A stretch of 64,000 nt of DNA from Termitomyces sp. T153. Taxonomy: Eukaryota > Basidiomycota > Agaricomycetes > Agaricales > Lyophyllaceae. The notes under the pieces were generated by a model. That model was given only the letters and a program-made list of their open reading frames with translations. It ran no database searches and was not told the origin of the DNA. The stretch lies in the NCBI GenBank assembly GCA_018296165.2, contig JACKQL020000119.1, positions 1 to 64,000 of the forward strand, given 5' to 3'. Made by a program: the position numbers and the translations under genes. The first letter of the stretch is position 1. The number at the start of each line of letters is the position of its first letter. Below, one piece after another: positions 36,061 through 49,900 of this stretch.

Positions 36061-37305
36061 CTACTGATCAATTTTCGTTCGCGCGGGCTTGGCACCTGTA
36101 GGTTCGAATGTTTTCTTCAATGCCCACTCCCAAGCCTCATACGAATCACTCTTCCTCGAAACAGCTGCTTGCTCGATGTGGACAAAAAGACCCGTCACTA
36201 ACGATGGATTTGATGAAGTTGTACAAACATCTTCATCCCGAACCCCATTGAGAAAACGTCCAACAACATTTCTTGTTGCGGTAAGGGTACATTTGCTGTC
36301 AGCTGGCGTTGAGACGTTCCAACCAGGGAACGCCTCTCGCAATGCATTCCTCAAACGAACTGCAGGTCGAGTATTGTCGTCATACCATGCCTTGGAGTCG
36401 TCGTCATTTCCTTGGGTCCGAGTCAATGATTTAACCTAGAGATCGACAATCGGTCAACATACCGAGTCCAGCGGAGATGAAGATATGGTCGGTACGACAC
36501 GCAGACGCTCCTTTGCCATGAAATTGGATATAGGCGCAGCGGTCACTCGGACAGCCGTGACGCTGTTCCTGCCATCTGTAAATAGTTCGGATCGCATCAT
36601 AGAGAGGTTCTTCCTGTGGCATGCAGATATGAGAAACAAAAGAAGCAGTCATAGATGGTTACGTACCTTGTTATGTGCTGGGTCAGTCGCGTAGTAAGTG
36701 GTCTTAGCAGGCGAAGGAGTACATTTAGTAGGTTCTTTCAAAGCCAGCCTGGAACGTCCAGCGATGAGAAGACTCCTTGCGTTTGTTGACTTGAAGAGAA
36801 CTGCTGCTTGTTGAGGAGTGTAGAGGTCATACCACGGATGTAGAGCTGAGAGATGGATATGACGCGAACTGTACGGGACATGCGTGGCAGGGGTAATGAA
36901 GAGACCCCATCCTTTGTCGTACTGCGTACCATTGCCTTTGACCTCGGAAAGTACACAATACGAAGTGTCTGTGGAGTCTTCCTTGAATTGAGAGATTGTG
37001 TAGATGCCGCGAAGAGTGCCCGGGAGTATGACTGAGAGGCAATCCCCGTCGACTACGTCAAGGAGATCATAAATCGTGTCCAGCCAGGCGGTACGCTCCG
37101 AAGGAGTGGGTTGACTTGTATCGTACGTTTCTTGAGTATAATATTCCCAACCCACAGTGTATTTGTCGAAGCAGTCGACCAACCGCTCGAGATTATTGGT
37201 GATACAATTAGCAGTGGGATTTGTCAACTGGTGTACTTGTGACAAATCTTGAGAACCCTGAAATCCTACAAGCAGCAAAGTGAGGATGGATGAGGTAAAC
37301 ATCAT
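36061..37305 (-). CDS. secreted protein of unknown function
   Basis: An N-terminal hydrophobic segment (MMFTSSILTLLLVGFQGS) looks like a signal peptide. Three exons can be traced with introns near 36,616-36,676 (donor GTACGT) and 36,412-36,464 (donor GTATGT). The mature part contains conserved-looking blocks HIHLSALHPWYDLYTPQQ, LLIAGRSRL, YYATDPAHNK and IQFHGKG, with several His and Cys residues. I recognise this as a recurring fungal secreted protein but cannot name a domain. The His residues suggest possible metal binding, which is only a guess. It sits between the two His-rich paralogues on the opposite strand. Confidence 0.75.
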
Positions 37306-38023
37306 GGTTGTTTGAACCTTTTACCAACCAAGAGTTAGCTCGTCACAGCAAAATTCTCGCGAGGTTCACTCACAACGTCCGTCATAACTCTTAGTGGCCA
37401 TTTTTCAACCTTCTTGCAGAGGCGCATGACGGGATGACAGCGTATATGAGCTTAGATCTGAGGATAGACCTTCATAATTTTATTGTTAATCATCATAAAC
37501 CTTTCCAAAGTTTGCCAGCGGCGTTGGATGAATTCAAGAAGGGTTCTCCACGGCGTTCCGGGCCGGTTTGGAGGTACTCATTCTCCATCAATCAACATTG
37601 CGTCGATCCTACTTGGGCCATCACGACTTTGACAAGTTTTGAGTGGAATTTCTTTCCAATAGTTATCAAATACCCTTGCTCCTTCTTCGAGCTTAAGCTT
37701 ATTCTTAATTGTGACATTTTCTAGCCCAGTGAGGTCCGGAACTTGAAAAGTCGGATGTATTTTTTGAAAAATTTGAGACCTAGCAACGCAGCTGCAATTC
37801 TTGTTCATGAATGGGACGTTGTAGTAAGAGTTTCGCTATTTCATATTCGATGGTGCCAGATTTATTTTTTTTAGCTGCGATCGACTGCATCATGTCGCAT
37901 GTTGTCTCAAACCAGCTCCAAACCTATTGATTCCTTCCTTCCCGTAATCTCGCGATTTGTGATGTAGTTCAGATAAGTGTAGTATTCTTGCCTCAGCCAT
38001 CTTTTCCTCAGTCATTTTGAGCT
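37306..38023. other. divergent intergenic region, no gene seen
   Basis: About 720 bases between divergently transcribed genes; only short frames. It should hold both promoters. Confidence 0.45.
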
Positions 38024-40073
38024 ATGAGTACGTCGTCGCCCCTAGATTCCGGTGATTCAAGAACCAAATTTTAAACGATGTAGGACCTACACCTACTCAA
38101 AAGAAAAGCTCCACTACAGAGGTAAAACCTCCGAGTGGATCTGACGTGCCGTCAGAGTCTGCCCCTACCGCTGCAGAGTCTGGAGGCCCTAGTGCGTCAA
38201 CGGCATTTGGACAAATTCGCGATGCGATCCCCGCATCAAGCATCGAAAGTGCTGTCAGTCACGTTCCTGGCGGAGGTATGGCGACTTCCGCATTTAAAGT
38301 GGCCAAAGGCTTTGGCGGTCTGGGCATCGCACTTGGTTCGGCTGGGGCTGCTGCCATTTCAAAAAGGCGTCGAAGTCAGTGATCAGGGTCTTGCTACTTC
38401 TGCTGTAGATGGGACTGATCTGTTTGTCAGAATCCAAAGCTCATTCTGAGAACCCAGGTGTTGTGGCCGAAAATCCTGTCGACGAAACTGAACCGGTTGT
38501 CGAAAATGCCGCGTATACTCAGGGTAATGAATTGTTTAACGATTTATCCACATATCTGAAGTTGATTCACTTTATTCGCAACAGATGGTAAGGCCTCAAC
38601 CTCTCCAGCATCGCCCTCGATCCTCAGACCCAATCTGAGTACGTTTCTAAGGCTATCTTTAACAAATATCAAGTCATTTGGTTTTCATGATCAGTCCATA
38701 CCAAGAACGGAAATATTTTGGGCTATGGTCCTGTTTCTACGATGCACTACACCAAGAGGACGGATCAAGGTATGGACACTACACCATGTACTCAGCAGGC
38801 ATATGAATCCACCTATTCAAGGTTATATTGTCCCAGGCACTGATTCTCTCAGCGAGCTACCTCCCATCGTACAATACACTAGTGTCCAGCCGTACATCGA
38901 TGAAAACGGCGTTGAGCACAACGACCTCGACTTTACGAACAATATCAAGGGTATGTTGACCTTGAAGCACCCCATTATATTGATTGCTGATGTACCTTGC
39001 ACATGGTGAACAGGAAATTTTGTACGTACAGATGGTCATATGCAGCCTTCTGACGAGTATGCGCCGATGTCTGAGATCGTCAACACGACGCATCAGCTGG
39101 AGCGTGAGTTGACCTTGTTCTTTCTATGCGTTCCGCCAACGAGACATTTTTTTCCCAGCCGTCGTTCATGAACGCGTCCACCGTGTCGAAGTTGAAGAGG
39201 TCACTCGTCAAATTATACATGATCGCCACAGTATGTTTCAAGCTCCCCGAAGATTGTCTTCTCTCACCTCACCAACAATTAGTTCATCATATTCAACATC
39301 ACACTCAACCTGTGATTGTTCGGGAGATCTTAGAGGAAAAACATCATGAGAAGGTATGCATGATCTCCTCGCGGTAATCTGCTGATCTCATTTACACATA
39401 AGGTCCATCCGTCTACAACTGTCCTCGAACGACACGTAAACAACGCAGACGACCTGAAAGCTCTTGATGCTCAAGTCAAGCAACACGGGAATACTAAGGT
39501 ATGATTCAATTGACCTCAAAGGTTGTACTACTACTACTTGCTGCTCAACAGGAATACCTGGAGCCTGAGCACTTCATCGTTGACAAAGGTTCGATCATCA
39601 AGGAAAACGTTCATCACCATATCCATCATATCATTCAACCGGTCTTCGAGAAAGAGAGTCAGCCATATCATATCCTTCCCCCGATATCCATTGACTTGAT
39701 TCCTCAGCCATGGACAACCACCATACTCACACCAGCATCCCGATCAAGGAGCCTGTTCATGATCTCACTCACGACCCCCAATTCATCGACGGAATCACCG
39801 AAAAGGACGTTCCGGAAGGAAAGCGGAAGAGTATCATTCCAGGTGCTCAGTTGGTTAGGAGCCCCAGCATTCACTGCAAAGGGTGTAAGTGCCACGAGAA
39901 AAATGAGCTCAGCGAATCTTTCGAGAAGAATCCCAACATCAGCGAGTCTCCTGTACGTGTAAGCACACTATTTTCCGTGTCTATAAAACTCATATCACGC
40001 CAAGCGTCAAGACACCGGCTTTCCGGGCATCAATGGCGAATCGCCTCGTAAAACCTCCATTTCTGTCATGTAA
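38024..40073 (+). CDS. charged, His-rich multi-exon protein (paralogue B)
   Basis: Traced through about eleven short exons, starting 38024-38051 and 38084-38374 and ending at TAA 40071-40073. N-terminal part: Ser/Thr/Pro rich, then FGQIRDAIPASS, a Gly/Ala-rich stretch and KRRR. Middle: YTSVQPYIDENGVEHNDL, then HERVHRVEVEEVTRQIIHDRH, EEKHHEKVHPSTTVLERHVN, FIVDKGSIIKENVHHHIHHI. C-terminal part: HTHTSIPIKEPVHDLTHDP and a CKGCKCHEKNE Cys cluster. It shares the 'DKGx(I/S)..N...HH(V/I)HH' and 'H..IPI' patterns with the gene at 33935-35940, so the two are likely paralogues separated by the secreted-protein gene. If the intron at 38375 is retained, translation ends at 38382, so two isoforms are possible. 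Confidence 0.68.
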
Positions 40074-40320
40074 AATTCTTGAATTCCATAGTAATGAGTA
40101 TATCTTGTTTGTAAAATTGTCACCAACCTCTATGTGCAATAGTATGTACTATAGTGTATTCCGTACAAGTAGGAAAAATCGAGATGGCTTCGGTGTACCA
40201 GTATACAACAATCTATATGCAATTTTTTAACTCAAGAATGCGGGCCCTCCTCCATTGTCTATAGTGGGTTAGAAAAGAAGCTCTAATCAAGCAGGTTGTT
40301 GCCTAGAGACAACTATTGTG
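40074..40320. other. convergent intergenic gap
   Basis: About 250 bases between convergent 3' ends, enough for two overlapping terminators. No gene. Confidence 0.5.
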
Positions 40321-43300
40321 TTACTGTAATTTAGATGAGCCAGCAACCGCATTGTTTTCTGCTCCGTGAACAGTCAGTGAGGGGCTGGAGACAAAGGGAT
40401 CAGCCTGTGATGCACTTGGACTCTGCATTTCCGTATCCTCTGGGATCAAAAACTCAAGCTCCTCGTACATGTGTGGGAATAGAATGGCGAGCATGTCATC
40501 CGTTCTAATAAATCAGGTTAGAGGTGTAATGGTGACAAGGTAGTAGTGGCCTACTTGGAGATAAAGTCTCCCTTCTGAATCTTCTTCTTGAGTTTCTTGG
40601 GCGTGTCGGCAATCTTTGAGTCTGCATCGGTGGATAGTGCCGCGACGTTCAAAGTACCAGCGGAGTTTTCTTTCGTATACAGCGACAATCCTTGACGCGC
40701 AGCAAGATCCAATATGTTGCGCTCGACCGTATCTATTGAGGATATATAAGACATTATCAAGCATCCCGTATCTGCAGACGAACCTTCCGCGTAATAGCAG
40801 AACACTGTTTATCAAACTTTAACCAAAGCTGCCACTGCAATGACAATCGTAGCTCACCTTCCGTCGGCCGGGTTTGGCCCATCCGATCTATACGAGCAAT
40901 TGCTACAGAGAACGAGAACAGTGAAAAGAATTCTGAGGGACAGGTACTTCGACGGACCTTGGACTTCGAATCCATGGTGCACAACGCTTTCAAGCAAGAA
41001 GACCCGAGAAGCACATGTGATGTTGAGTCCAGCATTTTCCCTTTCGCTGTTGGCAGAAAGTCAGGCTTATTCAAGACCAAGAGGGCGGTTGTGAACTGAC
41101 CCGTGTAGAAGCAGGACGAGAATTTCTGGATCACTCTTAAATCGCTTGGCAGCACTCTCACCTCTGCTCTTCTGGTCAATTCGCAAGCATCGTATTCCTA
41201 TTTCATCATCATTCAGTGCAATGCTTAGTAGACTTAGTTTCAATTTGTACCATTGGAAGTCAACGCTCGTTCCATGACTAATAAAGTGAGCTTATAATGG
41301 TGTCAGAGCAACGAAATGGTTTGGACTAACTAAACAAGGAGTCCGCCCAAGCCGAAAAAACGATGCTCTTCGCATCTGGATCAGTAAGTTTGAGGTAGAG
41401 CAGATGGCGGACAAGAGTTTGGATCTTGCTTCCGTAATCGCCAAAGGACTCCATAGAATTAATCTCGCCGAAGAGTTTGGGATCTAGAAATCAAATCGAG
41501 GTTAGGTAAACTTCCTGGTTGTTGAGAATATATCTAAAACGCCCCTATCATATTATACGATATTTGCCGTCGCGATTTAGGAACTGGCTCTGTGTTTGTT
41601 TGAGGTACGGGTTTTGAGTCAGGTTCTTCGACCTTCACAGTAAAACGTTGAACGGTGTCAGGATTGAGAGTTACTCTAGAAGGGAATTATCAAGGAATGA
41701 ACAATGAAGACGTATTCTTCATACCGGCAAACTGGACAAGTTTTCCCCTCTTTCCGCGTAATCCATGCTTTCATGCATCCCTGTAAATCATATGAGGTAC
41801 AAAAACACGCGTATGATTTCTCCCCTACCTCGCAGAAGACGTGGGCGCTATGTAGGGCTGATTAGACACTAAACTAATCTGCCGAAAGAGTAATACTGAC
41901 CACTGGGTGATGAAACCACGGATGAATTCACATTTGCAGAGAATACAACACTCGTCGTCCTCGTCGAGCAAACCATCGTCCTTCTTCTTAGTGAGATTGT
42001 CCAGATAGCGATGTCGAGCTCGACTCTTGTTGATCTCAGCGTCTAATCCGTCCCTCTCCACGGTAGCTTGAACGAGTGCATCCAGAACAGTGCCCTCCCA
42101 CTCTACCTCGGCGACCGTATCAGATATTTCTTGGAGCTGACGGAAGTAGAGGATCCGTTGGTTGAAAGCTTTTTGAATCAGCAACAAGTCAGCATCAAGC
42201 TTGTCCATGAGAGCGGCTAAACAAGCAACGTTAACAATCAAGATGTCAAATCACAATGCAGTCAACATACTTTCATCTTTCAAGAGCTGTCGCAGTTGAG
42301 CAACGAACTCCTTGAGCGCAACCTTCTCTGGGTCTGTATCCCTAGCGATACGCGTAGCCGCAGCATTGAGGTCAACCAATACCTATATGACATCATATGA
42401 GCTTTATATACCAGCAGATGAATCAAATAAAACATACGCTTTTGATACTTCTCTTCTCCAATAATTTCAAAAGGGCTTTGCGTTTCTGCGACAGCTGAGC
42501 ATGCAGGACTTCATGTTCTGGCTGGAGCTCTGCCCCGTCTTCATTGATTTGACTAGGTAGATCAAGAAGAGCAGCCGCAAGGGCGTTCGTAGCTGCCTTC
42601 GTTTGGCGTAGCTTTTTTTCTCGCATGTCGTGCGCAGCCAACAACGTCCTCTCGTTGATGAGAACCTGGCGACGGTCAGACAGTAGGGCGCTATAAGACT
42701 TGATGTAAGTCTCCGCCTCCCCTTGGTTGTCGAGCGTGCGTTGGTACTCTTCTCCATCAGGCGAATCCTCGCTTGAAGCAAGCTTCTGAGTAAGCAATGC
42801 CGTTATATGTGTCCTCCACTCCCATAAGAGAGTTGATTGCTCATTAAGGATCTCCTTGATGATCGTGTTGCCTTCGTCCACCTGGGAGCATGTTATAAGA
42901 ACAGCTCTCCTTGCGAGTAGAGGCGACGCACCAGATCCATCGAGGCGGTAACGCGTTTGTACAGGGTGACTTTGGTAGGAACTGGCTTGGCATTGAGCTC
43001 CTGCTTGGTGGGCTTATTGCTCTTCGAGATCTTCAAGAGTTCGGAATCATCCATAAATGGCGTCTCGATCATGAGTGCATTTCGAGTTAAACTTCTCCTA
43101 TCCGCATCATGTGTGAGGAGAGCCATAGCACGAGTAGCATCGTCTTCCGTTCCTATGTGCAGAGATAAGCCAGAGGAAAATAGAAAATCGGCGATGAGAA
43201 AATTCAAACCTCGCAATAATCCCCGTCGGATGGATTCAGCTGCACTATATGCAGCGTCTTCGTCAGCCAAATTAACATTGTCGGCACCAATGGCGTGGTA

Positions 43301-46300
43301 CATATCTCCCTGAAGGAACTTCGCTCGATGCAGGGTGATGCGACACTCGCGAAGACGATTCTGGAGGGCACCACGCTTCTTGGCCCGCTCGCCCGTTCCT
43401 TTTCCTAACAGGTCCTCTTCATCTTCGGAGTCGTCATCGCTTTCTGAAAGCTTATCAATCTCTTCCTCCTCAGAGAGTTGGCGCCGTTTGCCCTTGACTT
43501 TCTCCGAGATTTCTTCTGCATCATTTTCTCCAGCTCTATTCGCTTCGTTCTTCCTGCGCTGCTTCTTGGCAACGTATTTGCTTAAGGCGACTTGAGCTTC
43601 GTCTACAAGAGATTGAGCGTCTTTCTCTGCTTCTAGTAACGTGTTCAGGGCACGTTGAAATCTTTCTGGGTCATTGTCGTCGTGTGTTTGGAGCTGAGCG
43701 ACGCGAATTGAGGCTTGAACCTGTCAAATGGATGAAGGTAACTATTGTATCTTTCAATACACATAGCGAAGAAGTTACCTTGGCTTTACGATTATCCATC
43801 ATAGTCCTCCAATTCGTCTCCTTCATGTTCTATACCGTATCCTGTTAGCACGAAGATCATTATCGCATGCACATTCTCACATACCTGAAGTACATCATCA
43901 ATTGTTTTCACTGCGCCCGACTTAAGAACCTTATCACCAGGCCGCTGAAGCTGGCCGACCTGGGGATGGGTACATATACCACGCAGCCTGCGGATCGCAG
44001 AACGGAGGACGGTGGAGTCGATCTCCCACCCCTCGGACCCAGCAACACCTCTTGCGTCCAAGCCAAGTTCTAGAAGTGCGGCCTCGAGAGTCCGGTCATA
44101 TACCTAGGACGACTCAACAGACACCCTAGAAGATAAAGGTTCGATGGCGTACATGTTTTTCTACAGGGCCTAGGTGGATGCTAACAAGATACCGCGTCTG
44201 CTGCGGAATGGTCAATTCTTCCTTGACGTTCGCCTTCAGAGTCCTGAAATGGAAGGTCAGTCACGGTCTACAGAAGTAAGCTTTTGTGTTCCGCACCGTA
44301 TACCGTATTCCTGGAATAGAGCTGCAAAGTGGGCCGCACCGAACCCTGTTGAAGTCAAGCGATTCCAGAGTCGTGCTGAGCCAATTACATCGTTGACGCG
44401 GAGAAATCTACAAGTGATCATTAGCACAGAGCGGGGAGGGCGAAGGTTTGAACTGACTTCAATACATGCATGAGATCAGCTACTTGCTGGCGGGCGGGTG
44501 TTCCTGAGACTGCGAAAGAAGAGAGTCGAGGAATGAGGGATACCATATCCCTACAGAAAAAATTCGAATGACAAGCAGTATGTAGGATAGGGTGAATATC
44601 ACTCACTCAATCTTGCCGCCACCAACCATTTGCACCTCATCCATGATAACCCTGTACCACTCAACCATAACGAGCGGGCTCCGAGTACGCTCCACATTCG
44701 AATACATAACATCCTCCCGACGCGGCCTTACAGGCGCAGCAAGCGCAACATTAAAGTCGCTCCGCAAAATCGCATACGTGGTAATCACAACATCAAAACC
44801 GTTCACATATGCGCACCAATCCTGTATCTCGACCTCATCACTCGCAGCAGAGGACTCAGGAGCGTCGATATCCATATCGTCATCCGAGTCCAGAAGAAGC
44901 GCCTTGCGTTTGCTTTTTGATTTTTTCTTGCCCTTTTGTTTCTTCTTGAGAAGCTCGAGTTTCGCTGCCTCGACCTGCGATTGGGTGATGGGAACTGTAA
45001 CTTTTGACCAACCGTCGTATTTGAGAACTTTGAGAGAGGGCGCGTGAGCGGCTAACTCGTCGGCCCATTGAGAGGCGAGTGCGGGTGGAGTGACGATAAG
45101 AGTAGTCTATATATATGCATTGTTAGCTATCATCTGCCAATTAAGATGTGAGTGAGTTACCTGGATAGCTTTAACTTCAAGACGAGCTTCAGGATCCCAT
45201 CTCGTCATTGAAGTGTTCCGTTCCGGAGGAGCAGGGTTCAAAAGAATAAGAGAAATGCTCTCGAGCGTCTTTCCGAGACCGGGCTCTTCAGCAAGAATAC
45301 CTCCTAGTGCTGGGTAGACCTCGGGAAGCGTTTCGGATAGTGAACCACTGAGACGGTTAAGATACCACGTGGAGTTACCCTCCTGGACCTTCTCCCAGAA
45401 TGAGAAATTGATTGTATGGGGTTTTGGGACGACTTCGCCATTAGGGCTGATAATTTTGCCTTCGCGACCTAGTAACCACCCGACAGTACGACGCTGGAAG
45501 GGAAGGAGAATTGGTTGGAGTTCCACTGGCTGCATCGCTTTTTGCATATGCGAAGTCGTGAGCAGAGGTGCAGGGCGGAGGATAGAGTAGAAGAAGGGTA
45601 TGCTGGTCGCTCCGTCATACGATTCTGGCGGTTGCGCGTCTGAAGGATAGAGATAAGTGAGTAGGCGCCGCTGAGCATCTTCAACCTCGAGATATTTCCC
45701 TTTGTTCCAAGGCAAAGGTTCAAAGATAGCCGGTACTTTGAGCGAGACATCAACCTCGACCTCCAACCTAAATGGCAATTGACCCTCCTCGACCGCAGCC
45801 GAGGGAAGGATGACTATTCTGAGGTGTGCATGAATGCTTGTGCGACCTGCCGACCTCAAGATGACTGCAGCCAAAAAAATATCCTGAACATGCTGCGACG
45901 AGAGACCATACCATGCAAGGTCTATTTCGTCATCATGTAAGGGCAGGAGAAGACCCCAGTATAGACGCTGCTCGAGCTTTCGCGAAGAGACGATGAGACG
46001 ATCGCTGAAATAAATCAAATCAACGTCTCCGAGGTCGATCGTCCTCGGCTCAGATGTCTGCAGAGCACCCAATGCCAATGAGAGATAATTTTCCTCAGCA
46101 TCCCAACCTTCAGCACCATCACCATCGCGCGTATACTGAATAGAGAAGACATTTTGTATCACCGGCACGGGCTCGACACCAGTGGCCCCTATAGCATATA
46201 CGTGCTCAGCATACACAGAACCCCGGCTATGAGTTTTCCACGTCTCAATTCGTGGGTAATGGTTATGGTGCCAGTCAAAATCTTCCAACTCGGTCGATTC

Positions 46301-46579
46301 CCCTGAAGTAGAAGACGCGGACGATCCAGGGGACGTTTTGACGCGTTTTGACGCCCTAGTTCTCTGAGCAGGGGGGCTTATGGCACGCTTCTTGCCCTTA
46401 TGCCGTAGACCACCTTCATTTGATGGGTCATTGCTCGTCGCAATCTGAAGTAGCTTGAAAAGGGCTTCAACGTTTAGATGAGGTCTGAAGGTTCCCGACA
46501 TCCAGGGCCCACGGAGAGGCCATACATCAGAGCCCGTAGCACGGAGAGACACGCTATGTTCAGAAGAAGTAGTGCGCAT
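40321..46579 (-). CDS. SNF2-family ATPase with RING finger (SHPRH/Irc20-like)
   Basis: Large multi-exon protein. The long first exon (to about 45,160) carries the Walker A motif ILAEEPGLGKTLESISL. Next come TTLIVTPPALASQWADEL (motif Ia), a Lys-rich insertion, VVITTYAIL, WYRVIMDEVQM (Walker B as DEVQ) and AVSGTPA (motif III). A long coiled-coil insertion (about 43,300-42,050) separates these from a C3HC4 RING (CCILCKCEF, CAHVFCEGCMKAW, CPVCR at about 41,950-41,725). The C-lobe is complete, with KSIVFSAWADS and ARIDRMGQTRPTE (motif VI). A RING inserted within the split helicase domain is the layout of human SHPRH and yeast Irc20, ubiquitin ligases of DNA-damage tolerance. The substrate is inferred from family knowledge only. 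Confidence 0.88.
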
Positions 46580-46969
46580 TGCTGCTAGTGTCAGCCGGGA
46601 TGATCGGGGACAGGAGGCAAAGAGGACGCGACTTTTAAAATTAATGCTAAATTACTCACGTGGCGGCGCTCTCACGCGATCGGGACCGACTCTTTATCTA
46701 TTTTGGGCATGACCCGACGTCAGGCCGCCGCTTGCGTCGGGTATGCCTCGGTTATCGATAGACATGAGTCAGGAAAACGGCGGGTTAGCATGTGGTCGCT
46801 GGTCAGTGCATCAAATTCATGCTATAGAATTAGACGACATCAATATTGGATCAATTCTCAGGCGCCTCATGGTCAAGGATGGTTCTCTGGGACGGGACAT
46901 CGTCCTTTCTTCAACAATCGAGCATCCTGATAATAAAATAGTGATATTCATCTAGATACGTGGTAATAA
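46580..46969 (-). promoter_or_regulatory. promoter region of the SNF2/RING gene
   Basis: Some 390 bases between the stop of MRD1 and the ATG of the SNF2 gene, both on the minus strand. Short plus-strand frames inside appear spurious. Confidence 0.4.
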
Positions 46970-49900
46970 TCAAACCTCCAAATCTTCCACATCCTCCTCA
47001 TCCTTCCCCATATCAATCTTTCTCTTCCTCCCAGGCATAAATTTACCATCCCCATATCCAATACCAGCCTTCTTCCTTAGTGCATCAATATCCTGCTCAC
47101 CTTCCTCTGCCCACTCAAGCACCAAATGTCTCCCGAGCAAATGCGTATGCCGTAGCGTGGCATACGCATTCTCTGCCTCAGCTCTCGACACGAAATCCAA
47201 GAACGCGAACCCACGCGTCCGCGAGTCAAACTTCTTGGGCAGACGAACCGACTTGAGGTGACCATGCGCCCTGTTCACCCTCAGCCTCCCATTTACATTA
47301 AGAGAGAACAAAAAAGAACACACCCAAACAAAGCCTGAATATCCTTCTTCGTCGCCTCAAACGGCACATTCTTCACAATCATCTTCGTCGTCTTACTTCC
47401 ACTCTTTAACCCCTTCTTCTCCTTACTTTCCACACCTCTCCCCGCAAACTTGACATGCAACTGATGTCCATCCAGCACAAATCCTTGCAGACTGCCCAAC
47501 GCCTTCTTCGCGCTCTCCGCGTCCTTGAACCCAATGAATCCATATCCCATACTCAGCCGCTCGCCCGAGCGCTTAGGATCCGGTTTCGTCTGCACGCGCG
47601 CGAACGCGAATGACGGTAAATGCCTAAACGTCTTAGCAAGACGTTCCTGCGTCGTCGAGAACGCGAGGTTCTTAACATAAAGCGTCGCCCCGCCCGTGAT
47701 GGATGGCTCTACGGCCTCCGCATCCTCAACATCTCCAAGCTCCTGCTCCGCAATACGCTTGCCACGCAAAGCCGAGTCCTCAGGGAGCGCGTACGTCGAA
47801 GGTCCAGGCACAGCGCCCTCGACGAACATCGCCTGTGGGCCCTTCTCCAGATAGATAACGGAATTCCCTAGGCGCCGATATGCCACCGCCCGGAACCCCT
47901 TCATCGCCTCATCAGCCTTATCAAACTCAACGACAGCCATTGTCCCCGCGGGGGGCACCAACACGCGCTTCAGCTCACCGTGCGGCTCAAAGAGTTCGCG
48001 AATCTGGTCTGTAGAGGTTCCGTAAGGAATGTTCTTGACAAGTATGACGGTGTCGGAGCGGACGCGTGAGCTGAAGGACGTTAAGTCAACGCCTTGGGAT
48101 TCAAGGTATGCTTTGGTCTCATTGATGATGTGCGTTTCGGCCAGGGCAAGTTTAACAGCGGCGTTGTCGCCATCTTCAGGGTTTAATATGGAGGCTTTGT
48201 CGATGTTAAGTCGGTCCGCGATGGAGGATGCGACCGCATCGGCCTGGAAGCATGAATGACACTGAGCATTTAATATGGTACCTAGGAGTGGTATACGTAC
48301 ATTCATATACAACATACTCCAGTTAAACTCCTTGCCAGCCATAGCTTTCCTCTTTGCCTGCTTCTCATCCTTCACCGTCCTCTTCCGACCTTCGCCTTCT
48401 TCAATTTGGAACTTCCCTTTGCGGTCAACGGCCGCGAGGATATGAATTAGCCGACCCTGGAAGGATTTTCGGTCCAGCGCCTCGTACGCAGCGACTGCAC
48501 AAGATGGTGATTTAAACGTCACATACGCCACTCCTTTCGGCTGTTTCGTGTTGATGTCAATGGGTATGTGGACCTTGAGAAGCAAAACAGTCAATACGAG
48601 GTTAACAAAAGCGAATTGAAAGAAAAGAAGTCAGAAAAATATTTCTACTATCGGTTTTCCCTGAGGATCAACATTCCCGAAGGTCTGATGTCCCTATACT
48701 AGTTTATCATCACCTAAACAAAAGGTCATGAAATTTACCTAAACGAAACGAGAAGTCAGCAAAATTCAATAAACACATTGGAGACGACAGAAAAAAGATC
48801 AGAAAAATATTTCTACTATCGGTTTTCCCTGAGGATCAACATTCCCGAAGGTCTGATGTCCCTATACTAGTTTATCATCACCCAAACGAAAGGGCATGAT
48901 ATTTACCTAGGAAAAAGGACGACAAGTCAGCAAAATTCGTGGAACACGGAAGACAATAGAAGAAAGATCGAAGAAATGCACCGATAGGTCAGCATCCCAG
49001 AAGGTCTGATGTCTATAGTATCATCACCGAATGAATAGGGAATGACATTTACCTGTTAGAAAGAAGATGGGTGACTTAAAGTCGAATGGACACGGAAAAA
49101 AGAATGATAAAGAGATGCTCAAAAAAACAATCCTCTTCCAATTCCAGGAAATCAACCACCCAAGGTGTCTAATGACCATATTCCAAGTTATCATCGTAGC
49201 CGACGCTCGCAAAGACGCCACGAGAAAGGAAGAAGGAAGGAAGAAGCTCACCTGAGTCAAATCTCCAAACGGACTGAAAAGTTCAGCTAAATCCGCGTCC
49301 GTACATGAGAACGCCAGATTACGGACGAACAAACGCGACGTTTCGAGTATCGTTTCTATCGTTGGATCTTTGGGTTGCTCCGGTTCCTCGGCCTGTTCCT
49401 GTGGCTATCATTGCACTTGAGCACCCAGAAGTCCAGCACGCAGAATAATCCGACATACCTCAGGTTTCATGGCTTTTGACGGCTCATCCTCGTCATCAGA
49501 TTGTTCAAACACTTTATCCACTTCATCCACTGTACTCCCCATCCGCCGCTTCATCCATTCGAGATCGGATATCGTCTCGTCGTGCGCTACTTTATCTTCA
49601 GCCATGAGCACGTCCTCCTCAACCTCTGGCGCGGAAACCACAGGGCCTTCCGAAGGCGCGTCGTTGGCCCATGAAGGACCTTTCTTGTTACGCGGCTGCA
49701 TAACTTTCATGAACTCCTCAAGTTGATCATCCGTCTTCGGTTTCTCGTTATTCGGTTTCGTCAGCTTAACTTTCGATTTTTCAGCAGACCCATCCATAGA
49801 CGGATCCTCAATCTTCCTCCGTTTATTCGGTCTCGGCACCGGCGCATCCTTCGCACCCTACCCCAATCCCCCAAAAAATTAATAATCCTTCCCCTCATCT

